A stretch of DNA of 64,000 nucleotides from Sipunculus nudus. Taxonomy: Eukaryota > Annelida > Sipuncula > Golfingiida > Sipunculidae. A model generated the notes under the pieces. The model was not told where the DNA came from. It searched no databases and saw only the letters and a program-made list of their open reading frames with translations. The position numbers were made by a program, and so were the translations under genes. Each line of letters starts with the position of its first letter. The first letter of the stretch is position 1. The stretch covers positions 76,547,429 to 76,611,428 of the forward strand of contig CM049312.1 in the NCBI GenBank assembly GCA_026874595.1. The letters are read 5' to 3'. Positions 36,401 to 44,343 of the stretch are shown in pieces.

Positions 36401-38975
36401 GGATGAAAGTGAGACAGATAAAAGTATGGTGCCCCATTTTCGTTTACCCTTTGTATACATGTTCCAATATGTGTGTTTTCACCCATGGATTCACATATTT
36501 TTACATCTTTGTATCTGGCTGTTTTCAGTTGACTATGGCGAACCTTGTTCATTTTAGTTTACTTGTGCCCATAAACATGTACAGTACACTACCCTTAATG
36601 TTTGAACATCACATGCTTGTTTTTTAATGGAGTATCATTTGATTAATCTGTTTATATATATATTTTATTGTTTAACTTAAAATTAAACAAATATGTTTGC
36701 AAAATACATTATATTTTAACAGCCTTAGATCCAATTGTTTTGCAGATACACAGTAAAATATGATTTGTCAGAGATACTAGGACAAGCAGAAAAGCTTTGA
36801 TACATCCAAGGTTTTTATTAGCCCTCAGCCCTTAGGCTGATGGGCTATTGTTGTCACCCAAGCTGTCCGTCCGTCCGTCCGGCGTCTGTTAACTTTTACC
36901 TTGTGAGCGGGATATCTTGAAAAGGAATCACCGTCAGAATTTTATTTCCTCGGTAAAGATGTATATCGACAAAATCTCGGTCAAGTTCGAAGATGGGTGA
37001 CCTTGACCTATTTTTCTACATTTTAGAGCTGATTATAGAAAAACACTTAGATGCTTATTACTCAGGAACCATTTGGTGGATTTTCACAAAACTTACTATG
37101 ATTATTAGGACTGATAGTCTGTACCTGCTTTACAAGTTTGGTGGCGCCACCTACAATTTCTGATTTTTAATGAATTTTTATGGGATTTTTCAACTTTGGG
37201 CATGTGAGCGGGATATCTCTAAAAGGATTCACCGTAGGCATTTTATTTTTTCGGTGAAGATGTATATTGACAAAATCTCAGTCAAGTTTGAAGATGGGTG
37301 ACCTTGACCTATTTTTCTACATTTTAGAGCTGATTATAGAAAAAAATTTAGAAGCTTATTTCTCAGAAACCATTGGGTGGATTTTCACAATTCTTACTAT
37401 GATCATACGGACTGATGGTCTGTAACTGCTGCACAAGTTTGGGGGCGCCACCTGCAATTTCTGATTTTTAATGAATTTTTCTTGGATTTTTCAACTTTGG
37501 CCTTGTGAGTGGGATATCTCTAAAAGGATTCACAAGAGGAATTTTATTTCTTTGGTGAAGACGTATATCTACAAAATCTCGGTCAAGTTCGAAGATGGGT
37601 GACCTTGACCTACTTTTCAAGGTCACAGAGCTTATAATAGAATAAAACTTAGAAGCTTATTTTTCAGGAAGCATTTGGTGGATTGTTATGAATCATGGTA
37701 CATACCTCTCCATTTTAAATTTATAACTGAGGCATGTACAGATACATCCATGTGAGAACAGATATTTAGTACTTGTTACTGTTACCACCTCTAAACACTG
37801 TTGTTTTGGCTGAGGGCTTTTGTCAGCTTCTGCTGATATTCTAGTTAACTGAGCTATAGTGCTGGACTTTTTGTCTATCTGCTGAACATCTGTCAATTGA
37901 AAACGGAAATAAAATCTTGTAACATTAAATGCTACCTGATATATTATAATACTAGACCTCTATAGCTTTAAAAATTACAAAGTTACAAAAATAAGGGTAA
38001 CAACTTTAAAATTTCATGAATTTTCCCAAAACATCTTGAACCATTGTAATAGCTGAATAAGGCAGTGTTGCCTCAAGAAATAAAGCCATGAAACAATGAA
38101 TGAAATGAAGTAAAGTTTATATGGCTAAGGTTTCCAGTTTTGGAGGTATGGCAAAAAAATGATATATTGGTGGTCATTTTCATAATGAAAATTTGGTTCA
38201 AGATATCATGGTGGTACATAAAATATATATGTTTAAAAAAGATTGCTGCAAATACATGTAATATTGAGTGTTATCAAATGAATCTGGAAAATCTTGTTTA
38301 ATTAGAACCAGTGGGAGATCATTTGGCAAGACTTGGGATTTAAATCTGCTAAGCCTAATTACATACCTGATACAAATAACTAGACTTCTCTGGGTGTAAA
38401 AATGACAAAGTTACAAAATTAAGGGAAAATATTGTAAAAGTCATGAATTTTCCCAAAAAATGCATAACCATGGTAATTAATGCAGAATAAGGCAGTTTTG
38501 CCTCATGAAGAAAGGCCATGGAATGATAAATAAAATGAGCTAAAATTTATTTGGCTACAACCATTCTTTTTTTAAGAATTGAAGAAAAAACCAAAGTGTG
38601 TGTTTGTGCATATATAAACTTTTTGAAGCAAGATTTCACAAATATGTTCACATGGGTTTAGCATGGTTACTACTTTTGTCTCGGCACAGCACAATAGCTG
38701 CCCGACCCTCGACCCACCCCAGGTCAGAATGGCCATTTTAATGGTCTGCCTATCAGATTGTTGGTATGGTTGACATTTACTCTCTATAATGTTTTGTTTA
38801 AAGTATATAAATATGCATATTTTATATGTTGTCGCAATGGTAACTTTGGAATTTTTTCACAGGTGATGATGCTGTTGGGGTCAGGTGGACGGACATTAAA
38901 AAATCACTGAAACTCTTCGCCAGCCATGCCAACTTCGTCAAGAAAGTTGCAGAGATGCACAACGCTGCCTGGTGA
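7420..38975 (+). CDS. NUDT9: ADP-ribose pyrophosphatase, NUDT9 type (7 exons)
   Basis: Spliced coding parts are 7420-7691, 19423-19527, 20316-20402, 25698-25803, 26806-26949, 33998-34115 and 38863-38975. All introns are GT-AG and phases join exactly, giving 945 nt and 314 residues; human NUDT9 has 350. NUDT9 hydrolyses ADP-ribose to AMP and ribose-5-phosphate, in mitochondria for the long human form. Family landmarks follow in order: [10 protein letters not shown] and YTAP near the N-terminus, [23 protein letters not shown], the Nudix box (GMVDPGE, seven residues, REFSEEA), and [16 protein letters not shown] near the C-terminus. The catalytic REFxEE core is intact, unlike the degenerate box of vertebrate TRPM2. 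An upstream exon could add a targeting peptide, because the frame is open 5' of ATG 7420. The alternative is a NUDT9-H domain of an invertebrate TRPM2 channel, but no channel exon is visible upstream. Confidence 0.9.
8630..10807. mobile_element. hAT-like TIR element, nested, with its own insertion
   Basis: The ends read AAGGGTTGGGGCGAGTAC on the left and, inverted, CAGGGTTTGGGCAAGTAC on the right. Both ends continue inward with many AGTACTTG/CAAGTACT words. The 8-bp flanks ctccacac (8622-8629) and ctttacac (10808-10815) agree at 6 of 8 positions, as expected for an old hAT target duplication. It contains the family P element at 9746-10467 and no visible transposase frame. Confidence 0.6.
9746..10467 (+). 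mobile_element. Family P Helitron-like element (P1)
   Basis: The 5' end is the palindrome AGCCCTCAGCC-cttag-GGCTGATGGGCT, followed by a GTCC-rich tract. The inverted first arm (GGCTGAGGGCT) recurs near the 3' end, followed by a second hairpin (TCAGC/GCTGA) and the terminus TATTCTAG. It contains GGTGGCGCCACC at 10063 and a TGACCTTGACC block near 10221. The copy at 36819-37844 has the same ends but one more internal unit. There is no Rep/helicase coding, so it is non-autonomous. Confidence 0.7.
11181..11702. mobile_element. TTAA-flanked piggyBac-like MITE (family M, copy 2)
   Basis: TTAA is found at 11181-11184 and 11699-11702. The left inner end AGGGACATAATCA pairs imperfectly with the right inner end (TGATTGGGCCCCT). 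The right-end sequence, read inverted, matches the left end of the copy at 20538 (GGGGCCCAATCACCTA). No transposase is present. Confidence 0.65.
11703..13498. other. Intron 1 sequence without recognised feature
   Basis: AT-rich sequence with a C-run near 11754-11765 and several T- and A-runs. I see no exon-like reading frame, inverted end or tandem array. Confidence 0.6.
13499..14176 (+). mobile_element. Family T Helitron-like element (T1, degenerate)
   Basis: The 5' palindrome TATCTGCCAAAA-cata-GTTTTGCGGATA is followed by 'tgaccgggttctgctgctg'. The inverted arm TTTGGCAGATA reappears at about 14134, then a degenerate hairpin (GTGTCGCTTGTGGACCACC) and the end TATTCTAT. It matches the ends of the copy at 49871-51352. 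Internal units contain GGTGGTGCCACC (13690) and GGTGGCACCACC (13802), and a weaker one near 14094. Confidence 0.65.
14693..14750. repeat. (CT)n microsatellite
   Basis: A near-perfect CT run with a few TTT interruptions at its right side, inside intron 1. Frames read through it as Ser-Leu or Arg-Glu runs and are not genes. Confidence 0.97.
14752..16290. other. Intron 1 sequence without recognised feature
   Basis: Moderately AT-rich, non-repetitive as far as I can see. No exon with splice signals and family similarity was found on either strand. Confidence 0.5.
16296..18234 (+). mobile_element. Family S Helitron-like element (S2, complete)
   Basis: It starts GCTCAGCTGAC-taaaa-GTCATCTGAGC (palindrome) after a T-run. 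The subterminal inverted arm is TTCAGCTGAGC (18202), followed by the hairpin region GACCTATGGGTC and the end CCCTTG before TTTT. The interior carries 'agatgtccccaaa', 'accataccgaaaattg' and a local 79-bp duplication at 17738-17816. It has no coding. The second half of the element at 28170 is a close relative. Confidence 0.75.
18343..18440 (+). mobile_element. SINE head fragment
   Basis: 'tttctgtggctgaagggtag' resembles the A-box region of the SINE at 5482, and 'gagtttgattcatgag' resembles a tRNA B box. The copy is short and diverged. Confidence 0.4.
19423..19527 (+). CDS. NUDT9: NUDT9 exon b
   Basis: The acceptor is 'ctattgtttacag' ending at 19422 and the donor is AG/GTGAGT after 19527. It enters in phase 2 (AA+G = Lys) and encodes [20 protein letters not shown] and then [11 protein letters not shown]. 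This matches the NUDT9 segment that leads into the NP-GRTG motif. The preceding intron is about 11.7 kb and is filled with transposons. Confidence 0.9.
20316..20402 (+). CDS. NUDT9: NUDT9 exon c
   Basis: The acceptor is 'atgttacag' ending at 20315 and the donor is AG/GTATAG after 20402. It encodes the most conserved non-catalytic part of the family: [12 protein letters not shown] followed by [14 protein letters not shown]. Human NUDT9 and TRPM2 share the NP-GRTG-RGRG core, while GPNHAADP is the NUDT9 form. Confidence 0.93.
20538..20991. mobile_element. TTAA-flanked piggyBac-like MITE (family M, copy 3)
   Basis: TTAA at 20538-20541 is followed by GGGGCCCAATCACCTA. The right end carries the imperfect inverse (GGTGAATGGGCAC) and TTAA at 20988-20991. 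The interior shares 'ccaaaataatcaaaaca' with the copy at 4601. It sits in intron 3, 136 bp after exon c. Confidence 0.65.
21359..22982 (+). mobile_element. Family S Helitron-like element (S3, complete)
   Basis: It starts AGCTCAGCTGACTATAAGTC with its hairpin partner, after TTTTT, then the GTCC-rich tract. It ends with TCAGCTGAG, a GACCCATGGGTC palindrome and CCCTTG before a T-run. At 1,624 bp with both ends, it is the clearest reference copy. Its interior aligns with S1, and its last 350 bp align with the inverted fragment at 44019. Confidence 0.78.
24152..25395. mobile_element. TIR element with CAGTGAAAC ends
   Basis: The left end CAGTGAAACTGCTTTAAGTC is mirrored by the right end GTAGGAGTTTCACTG. 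Both sides have internal 'gagttgtcc' words in opposite orientations. An (AT)n tract and an A-run lie inside. No transposase frame is visible. The ends resemble those of the 162-bp MITE at 2406, so the two may be related. Confidence 0.5.
24384..24440. repeat. (AT)n microsatellite
   Basis: Long AT dinucleotide run with a single C interruption, inside the TIR element of intron 3. Confidence 0.97.
25698..25803 (+). CDS. NUDT9: NUDT9 exon d
   Basis: The acceptor is 'gtgttttgaag' ending at 25697 and the donor is GGG/GTAAGT after 25803. It encodes RWKRNENGS, then [20 protein letters not shown]. This is the beta-strand region just before the Nudix box; WAIPG is the conserved lead-in. The first Gly of the IPGG pair closes this exon and the second opens the next. 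Confidence 0.93.
26008..26089 (+). mobile_element. SINE head fragment feeding a tandem array
   Basis: 'gggatagagcacaggactc' matches the A-box region of the SINE at 5482. It runs directly into the 74-76-bp repeats that follow, so the array seems to have grown from the SINE body. Confidence 0.5.
26090..26465. repeat. 74-76-bp minisatellite, about five units
   Basis: Units begin at 26090, 26166, 26240, 26314 and 26390 with cccc(a/c)(t/c)gcaaggt. Each contains 'aatggaaaggctgtg' and 'gtaccagtcacaaacaagt'. Two versions alternate: one with 'ctgcccctaatgg' (74 bp) and one with 'ctgcatgcttaatgg' (76 bp). The same words occur once in the SINE at 5482 (ggccgtgccccat, cactcacaaacaag). Open frames across it are repeat artefacts. 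Confidence 0.9.
26806..26949 (+). CDS. NUDT9: NUDT9 exon e (Nudix box)
   Basis: The acceptor is 'tttgctacag' ending at 26805 and the donor is GAG/GTCAGT after 26949; the exon is in phase 0. It encodes GMVDPGE, seven residues, then [10 protein letters not shown], which fits G-x5-E-x7-R-E-U-x-E-E except that the usual late Gly is Met (Leu in human NUDT9). All metal-binding Glu residues are present. The remainder is a charged helix, also present in human NUDT9. Confidence 0.95.
27194..27448 (+). mobile_element. tRNA-derived SINE, second copy
   Basis: It begins 'cttctgtggctcaggg' and has 'cctggttaacaccagg', 'tataaaatga', 'cacgtagtct' and 'aggcagttacctcc' in the same order as the copy at 5482. 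The middle segment that is amplified at 26090 is absent here. It lies in intron 5 of NUDT9. Confidence 0.6.
28246..30708. repeat. 2,463-bp tandem duplication, unit A
   Basis: It runs from the GTCC tract to 'cctcacttttcc' and is followed at once by unit B. Comparing by eye, I found only two differences, at 29219 (t, versus a at 31682) and 29985 (g, versus a at 32448). Both units also preserve the same 14-base C-run, which normally varies quickly. Confidence 0.93.
30709..33171. repeat. 2,463-bp tandem duplication, unit B
   Basis: Head-to-tail copy of 28246-30708. After 33171 the sequence continues as 'cttctccgaacc', which would be the original flank. Such identity means either a very recent duplication or a local assembly artefact. 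Confidence 0.93.
33789..33990. repeat. About 21-bp AT-rich minisatellite
   Basis: Roughly nine units of the type 'tacttaattattttacaaa' end just before exon f. Two further units lie at about 28129-28169, on the far side of the family S element, so the array was split by that insertion. Confidence 0.85.
33998..34115 (+). CDS. NUDT9: NUDT9 exon f
   Basis: The acceptor is 'aattatttcag' ending at 33997 and the donor is G/GTAAAT after 34115, in phase 1. It encodes [19 protein letters not shown] and a further segment ending FDLHA. The [10 protein letters not shown] motif is a signature shared by NUDT9 and the TRPM2 NUDT9-H domain. The exon lies directly downstream of an AT-rich minisatellite. Confidence 0.95.
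34116..36815. other. Intron 6, proximal part, without recognised feature
   Basis: AT-rich sequence with a G-run at 35546-35558 and short TA tracts. No exon or bounded repeat is seen on either strand. Confidence 0.5.
36819..37844 (+). mobile_element. Family P Helitron-like element (P2)
   Basis: The ends are identical in kind to P1: palindrome AGCCCTCAGCC...GGCTGATGGGCT after a T-run, inverted arm GGCTGAGGGCT, hairpin TCAGC/GCTGA, end TATTCTAG. It carries three 'gggatatct...gaccttgacc' units where P1 has two, which explains its greater length (about 1,026 versus 722 bp). GGTGGCGCCACC lies at 37140 and a variant at 37441. Confidence 0.72.
37918..38550. repeat. Degenerate two-unit repeat
   Basis: Two blocks at about 37918-38120 and 38350-38550 share 'tacctgat', 'acaaagttacaaaa', 'aagggtaa/aagggaaa', 'catgaattttcccaaaa' and 'gaataaggcagt.ttgcctca'. 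They are clearly homologous but diverged, and non-coding. Confidence 0.6.
38863..38975 (+). CDS. NUDT9: NUDT9 exon g (C-terminus and stop)
   Basis: The acceptor is 'attttttcacag' ending at 38862 and the stop TGA is at 38973-38975. It encodes [12 protein letters not shown], then [20 protein letters not shown] and W. This matches the NUDT9 end, where the human protein continues about 14 residues past the equivalent Trp. No clear AATAAA lies close downstream; the first good one I saw is at about 41065. Confidence 0.92.
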
Positions 38976-40342
38976 TGTTGGTCTTTTCCCGCAGTGAAGA
39001 CCACTTAGTTTTAATTGGCTTAATACCTTGCATGCTAATTCAGCAGATTGAACACCAATCAAATCCCCCATTTTGGCTGCTGAATCTCACCGAGATTGTT
39101 ATAAACATACCTGATTTATTTCATGTATTATCATCTTTGATATCCTCAATTAATTCAGTAATTTTATTTACGCACTAGTTTTATTTAATTTTGGTGCTAG
39201 GAATCATTATGAAAGACCAAGGAGTTTTAAAAAATGTGTCAATTAATTACTATGTTGCACCAAATTACTGCAAGTTACTGTATTGTTCAGTCTGAAAATA
39301 TAATGTGAAAGCATCTGATGTGAAAAACTTATAAAGTTAATTTGCATGAATTTGACAAGGCATTTACCGGTACTGATAGTTAAAGTGGCCTGCAACACAA
39401 GTGTGCTGGTACTGGGGACATGGATTATTAACTCCACCACTAAATTTAGATTTTGTTCCTTGTTGGTTAGTTAAAAAAGTTGTGCCCCTTTTCCCATCAG
39501 GTTAAGATATGCTATTGTTTATATAATCTCATTGTATTTCTACAAACTGGGTTTCCTTGATTTGATAAAAACTGCCAACAGTTTTTGACTGTCAGTGAGC
39601 TTGACTTTTGACCCATTACCACAGTTTTTGACTGTCTTTGACCTTGCACCTTGACACGTTATCCTCATAGCTTAATTATGCATATTCATGAGGCAAACCA
39701 AACAATATCAGGCTTCCGTTAAGAAGCTTATGACCCATTATGTGGTGCACAGGGAATGAATGTACTTGAATTAAATTCCTATATGAATAATGAAATTTGC
39801 AATAATAGGCAGGGGTACAAGGTTAGACAAAAGTAAATGTCTCATGTGTTAATTTTTTTTAAGTAGCTAGCTGTCCCAAATGTTACAGGTAGGACATTGT
39901 GTGTATTACGAGAACAGGAGTGATTTGATAAAAATACCAGATTAACAGTTTGTGTCAGGTTATCAAGTCACAACTGTACCTGTTGATGCCAAAGATATTG
40001 ATTAGAAACATTTAATTAGTTTTATCATGTGTACTCGTGCATCAGGGTGTATGGAGTATTTTTTATTTAGGCAATTACATTTCATTAGCTGATTCAATTT
40101 TTAGTTTTAAAAACACCATGTGCACATCATGGTAGCAAACATGTCTGTTTATGTGAGGTTGCAGTTGTGGAAAAACCTGTGGCCAACAATGTGTATTCAC
40201 TGGGAAAGTCTAATATTCATGAAAATCACTCCTCAGTGAATGCACAAGCTAAGAGATGCCTAGCAAAATAGTGTTAACATAGTGTCTTGGAGGGAAATCC
40301 TACCAGGCCCACGTATGGATTGTAAGACAACTTGTCATACAT
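38976..40342. other. Downstream of NUDT9, no recognised feature
   Basis: This should contain the NUDT9 3' untranslated region. I found no strong poly(A) signal in the first 600 bp; AATATA-type variants occur near 39297. No other gene is seen. Confidence 0.5.
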
Positions 40343-40518
40343 TTTGTGGAACTTGTCTGATAAGACCACCTGTCTTTTAAGACCACCTTTCTATTGAAAC
40401 CAGCCTTGAGTGAACCGAAAACATTCACATTAGTTATAACTGGCTTGCCTGATATGACGTGTGATTAAGACCTCTTTTGGCCAGTCCCATGGGTGGTCTC
40501 CTAACACAGGTTTCACTG
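40343..40518. mobile_element. TIR MITE related to the copy at 2406, inverted
   Basis: Read on the - strand it begins CAGTGAAACCTGTGTTAG, followed by gagaccacccatgg, closely matching the left end at 2406. The other end carries 'aagaccacctg' and a degenerate inverted terminus. It is non-coding. Confidence 0.6.
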
Positions 40519-41417
40519 TATAAGCACATATAGTAAAAACCTCAAATAAACTTAAGTCCTTATGCTTTATCAAAATAAGCTTGTGTTGCCATGAAACATA
40601 AGTAAGGTATTATACATGCAGGGATATTTAGGGCAAATGCATCATAGGGTCCAAGTAGGTATAATTTTCATTATGAATTATTAGCTACAGAGAGGAAGAT
40701 ATACTTAATCTTTGTATGATATTTTTATGTTCATTGATTTTCAGTGAAATGTTGGCTGAGGTGTCTTTCAGTTGACATTATTGTTTAACTTCCAGGTGTT
40801 GCCAATTTATGAATATTCATGTTATTTTATTAAGTCTGCCGTCATTCACTTATATTGGTGATGCATGTATTATATTCGTGTTACACTATGACGTTATGTA
40901 TGAACTACCAAATTAGAGTATCAGGGTTAGACGTCAGTGTTACGGTTCACAACTGGAGTTAAATTCTAAAAGAAATGTATGAATTTATATCTTGCTTGCA
41001 CAAGAAAGCAATACCATACAGGGAGAAGATTCTAAGGTACTTGTTGTTTTAAAATGCTATCAATAATAAAATACTCTAAGATTACTATAAATGCAGAAGT
41101 ATATTGGTATTCACATTATAGCTGTATTTGATTGTTTATCATAGTTTTGATTTTTCTAGTTATATATGTTGAATATTGCTTAATTTTCACTCCAAACCTT
41201 ATTGATTTGTAAGGTGTATTAGGTTGCCAGTTCTCTGTTTAATCAGATTAATTGATCCATGTCTGGTTTATTTCAATGAGGGTAGTTTATTTAAAGGGAG
41301 GGTGTTAGTTAAAGTTGTGTTTATAGTCAAAATCATTATTTTCTTCCTAAAAGTGGTTAATACACTGGATTGAATGTAACATGCATGTATTTGCAAACAC
41401 ACACACATGCAATTACA

Positions 41418-41419
41418 TG

Positions 41420-41486
<67 letters not shown>
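41418..41486. repeat. (AT)n microsatellite
   Basis: AT dinucleotide run with one G interruption near its left end, downstream of NUDT9. Confidence 0.97.
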
Positions 41487-41488
<2 letters not shown>

Positions 41489-42170
41489 TTTATTTTAAGT
41501 AAGGCCTATGAATTGTAAATTTTCAGGATAGTGGATCTCAATTGTTCCTGTGAATGATCAACGTATTTCTTCATTGTTAATGTGATTATGTGACGACTGT
41601 GAACTGTGATGAACTGATTATTGTTCATGAAGGGCCTGGTAAACTGCTGGTTAATATTGATGCAGATTTCACAAACAAAAATATTCAACGGTTTCAGCTC
41701 ACACCAGGTTAGATTCTCTGTATAGCGAGAACAATCATCTGTGCCAGCCATTTTGATTTATTGTTATGGATCTTTCATCCTTGTCTGGTGATAAACAAAC
41801 TTTACATTTTGTGATCTGGAAGCTTCCTTTAATGTAATTATGTGTTTTGAATACTTAATTTGAAATATGTTAAAGGTCATGACCTGCATTCGACCATCGA
41901 AGGGTCATGACCTTTAGTTGACCTTTGAACTTATGAGAGGTCATGAAATACTCTTCCTTTTTTACACTGTTTGAGCAGTGGTGGTCGTATACAGATGATC
42001 TTTAAACTATTACAACAACATTTCTGGTGCCTTTATTAACTCTTACTCACTACAAGGTTATGCCAAAGATGATCATAGATTATCGTAAGCCTAGTCAAAG
42101 GGTTTATTAATTAGGATTAACGTGACTGATTGGGCATTGGGACATGGGAATAAGTAAAACACTATACAGT

Positions 42171-42172
<2 letters not shown>

Positions 42173-42202
<30 letters not shown>
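42173..42202. repeat. (AT)n microsatellite
   Basis: Short AT dinucleotide run in intergenic sequence. Confidence 0.95.
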
Positions 42203-42204
<2 letters not shown>

Positions 42205-43234
42205 TATCATTAATTATTTTGCTGATATTGACATGAAATATATGTAAGAACGTAAAATATATGCAACCAAAGAGTGTAACCCGCTCTTTGTAATTCCTGT
42301 ATATGCACATATTAATTACAACTAGAAATATGCATTTTCAGGAATGCAGGCCTCTGCCATGTGGGAGGTCCTTAATGTGAGGCACTCTGCAACCGAGTAC
42401 CCATGTTTTCATTCACGTATTGACCCAATATTCCCAGGTTCATTGGTGCCTAAGTTCCCCAACAAGTGTTTGCATTCACTTATTGGTCCCTTATTGCCAA
42501 ACTGAATTGTGCATATGTGACTGCACATTTGTGAATATATTTGGAAGTCCTTCCTAGATCCAGATCATGAGCCAGACCCACACCAAAATGTTATCGATTC
42601 TTCATTGGCATGTGTCCGAGGTGCCCTGAAAATGTCATGAAGTTCCGTTCATGATTGCATGAGTTATGTTGTGATCAAGCACCCCCTCCCCCAAACTGAA
42701 ATGAATGCATACCCTCCGCAATAATTGTATATAGATAAATTAATTTTGGGAGATTGAGCCCTAACCAACTGCATATATTTCGCTTACATCAGTGCACTCT
42801 CTTCCTTATTTTCTTCTTTTTTTCATTCAATACCCGTAAATACTCACATGACGTACCTTTCACACACGTGCACACACTCACGGGACCTGACCATGTGTGG
42901 CCCGTTGAAAGGCCTATCGATATACACTGATCGTATGTTTCTTAGCTTTGCCCGTCCATGTATGATACTAGGGGTATAGGTAATGTAATTCTGTCAGATA
43001 CAGGGGTATGTTTATATTTATATATGTACCTTGATAATCAATTCTCCCCTCTCCTGCCTGTCCAATAAAGGACTGTCAGTTTCCTATAGGAGTACTGAGT
43101 TTGTTGTTATTTCTTCCTTGTTTCACTTTTATTGATCAAATCAGGAATTATAGTAAATGATGTGGTCAAATGGAAGCACGGGTTATTCATCGACGCAGTC
43201 TATTCTCCAAATGCGTAAACATTCAAAAAATGAA

Positions 43235-43246
43235 GGTGGCACCACC
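43235..43246. other. Isolated GGTGGCACCACC box
   Basis: One-mismatch form of the palindrome found in the Helitron-like families, followed by 'tgtaac' as in family T. I see no element ends around it; it may be the remnant of a decayed copy. Confidence 0.5.
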
Positions 43247-43554
43247 TGTAACGAACAAAAAGGGAAAATTGCCCAGGTGTGATAAGCATGAACTATTTCA
43301 AACCTATCTGGATGGATAGTCAAGATCAACTCCCTACGTAGACGAATTATGGAGTATAACTCGCCACTGTATTTGCGTCGATACAGCTGCCCCCCCCCCC
43401 CCCCCACACACACACACAGCAAGAACAGCAAGTATTATGTGTTTCCACGGGTACCAGACCGCTTCCGGCATTCCCAGAGGCGCCTGATAGGTTAATCCCG
43501 AAAAATATCTGCAGTTGATCCAAGATTACATGGTATGTCCTTTGAGCAACCTAT

Positions 43555-43990
43555 GCTAAACTGTTTATTTATTCTTCTTTGGGGAAAGTTTTAACATTTC
43601 TTCTTCGAAAAACAATACCGGATTTACACGCCAGGCGCCTGTAGGTTGCCTTTTAAAATTAGTTAGTTCATTTATGGCTTTATTAGAGTTCAAGATATGA
43701 AAAACAGTAGCGCCATTTCTGACATTAGAAAGTCTCCTTTGCTTTTGGCTTGTGCTGTAAACACGGGGGTGCCCTCCCTTTGTGGCGTAAACGCTGCTGC
43801 GAATGCCTTTCCTGAGTACGGAAATACCTTTTGTGACATACTCTTTGCTCGCAACGGCGTACATCCTGTTATTAAGGACTACGCCAGAAGAGGAGTTCTG
43901 GTCAAATTAATTTCCGAAGTACCAGAGTCCCAAAAATCGATTTTATTTATTTTTGTGGCGTATATCCAGGGGGTCCACATCATAGGGGAA
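43555..43990. other. Unassigned GC-richer block, open on both strands
   Basis: Frames of about 100 codons are open on the - strand (43565-43864) and of 117 codons on the + strand (43697-44050). Base composition is higher in GC than the neighbourhood. The motifs I can read (for example - strand YATKGGHPRVYSTSQKQR) do not match a family I know. It abuts a truncated family S copy. It may be a coding remnant or an uncharacterised repeat. Confidence 0.25.
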
Positions 43991-44018
43991 ACAGTGTTGC
44001 ACCTGCGGTCTATACAAA

Positions 44019-44338
44019 CAAGGGACCCGTGGGTCGCTGTGCTCAGCTGAAGTTGACATTGAAGGTAAAAATAAAAAATAATATCAAATGGCGATAAAGT
44101 CTGATAGGAAGAGGTAATAAAGGCCATGGTTGGTTGATATGATTGGCTTGTATTGATGAGTAAGAAATCGTTGCAAGTATTATTTTGTTTATGAACCATA
44201 TAATTCCTAATAATAAAAATGAAGCATGTGAGCAGTTTATGAATATAAGATCAAAATTGTTACAATGATCATTGGTTGGCTGTTTGGTAAGCTGTTGATA
44301 GTTCAGCAGTTTACATATTTCTTCAAATAGATCCTCAT
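44019..44338 (-). mobile_element. Family S Helitron-like 3' fragment (inverted)
   Basis: Read on the - strand it ends with TTCAGCTGAGC, GACCCACGGGTC and CCCTTG, the family terminus. Its sequence aligns with the last 350 bp of the copy at 21359-22982 ('aaactgctcacatgctt', 'accaaccatggcc'). It stops where another family S copy begins at 44344. Confidence 0.75.
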
Positions 44339-44343
44339 TTTTT

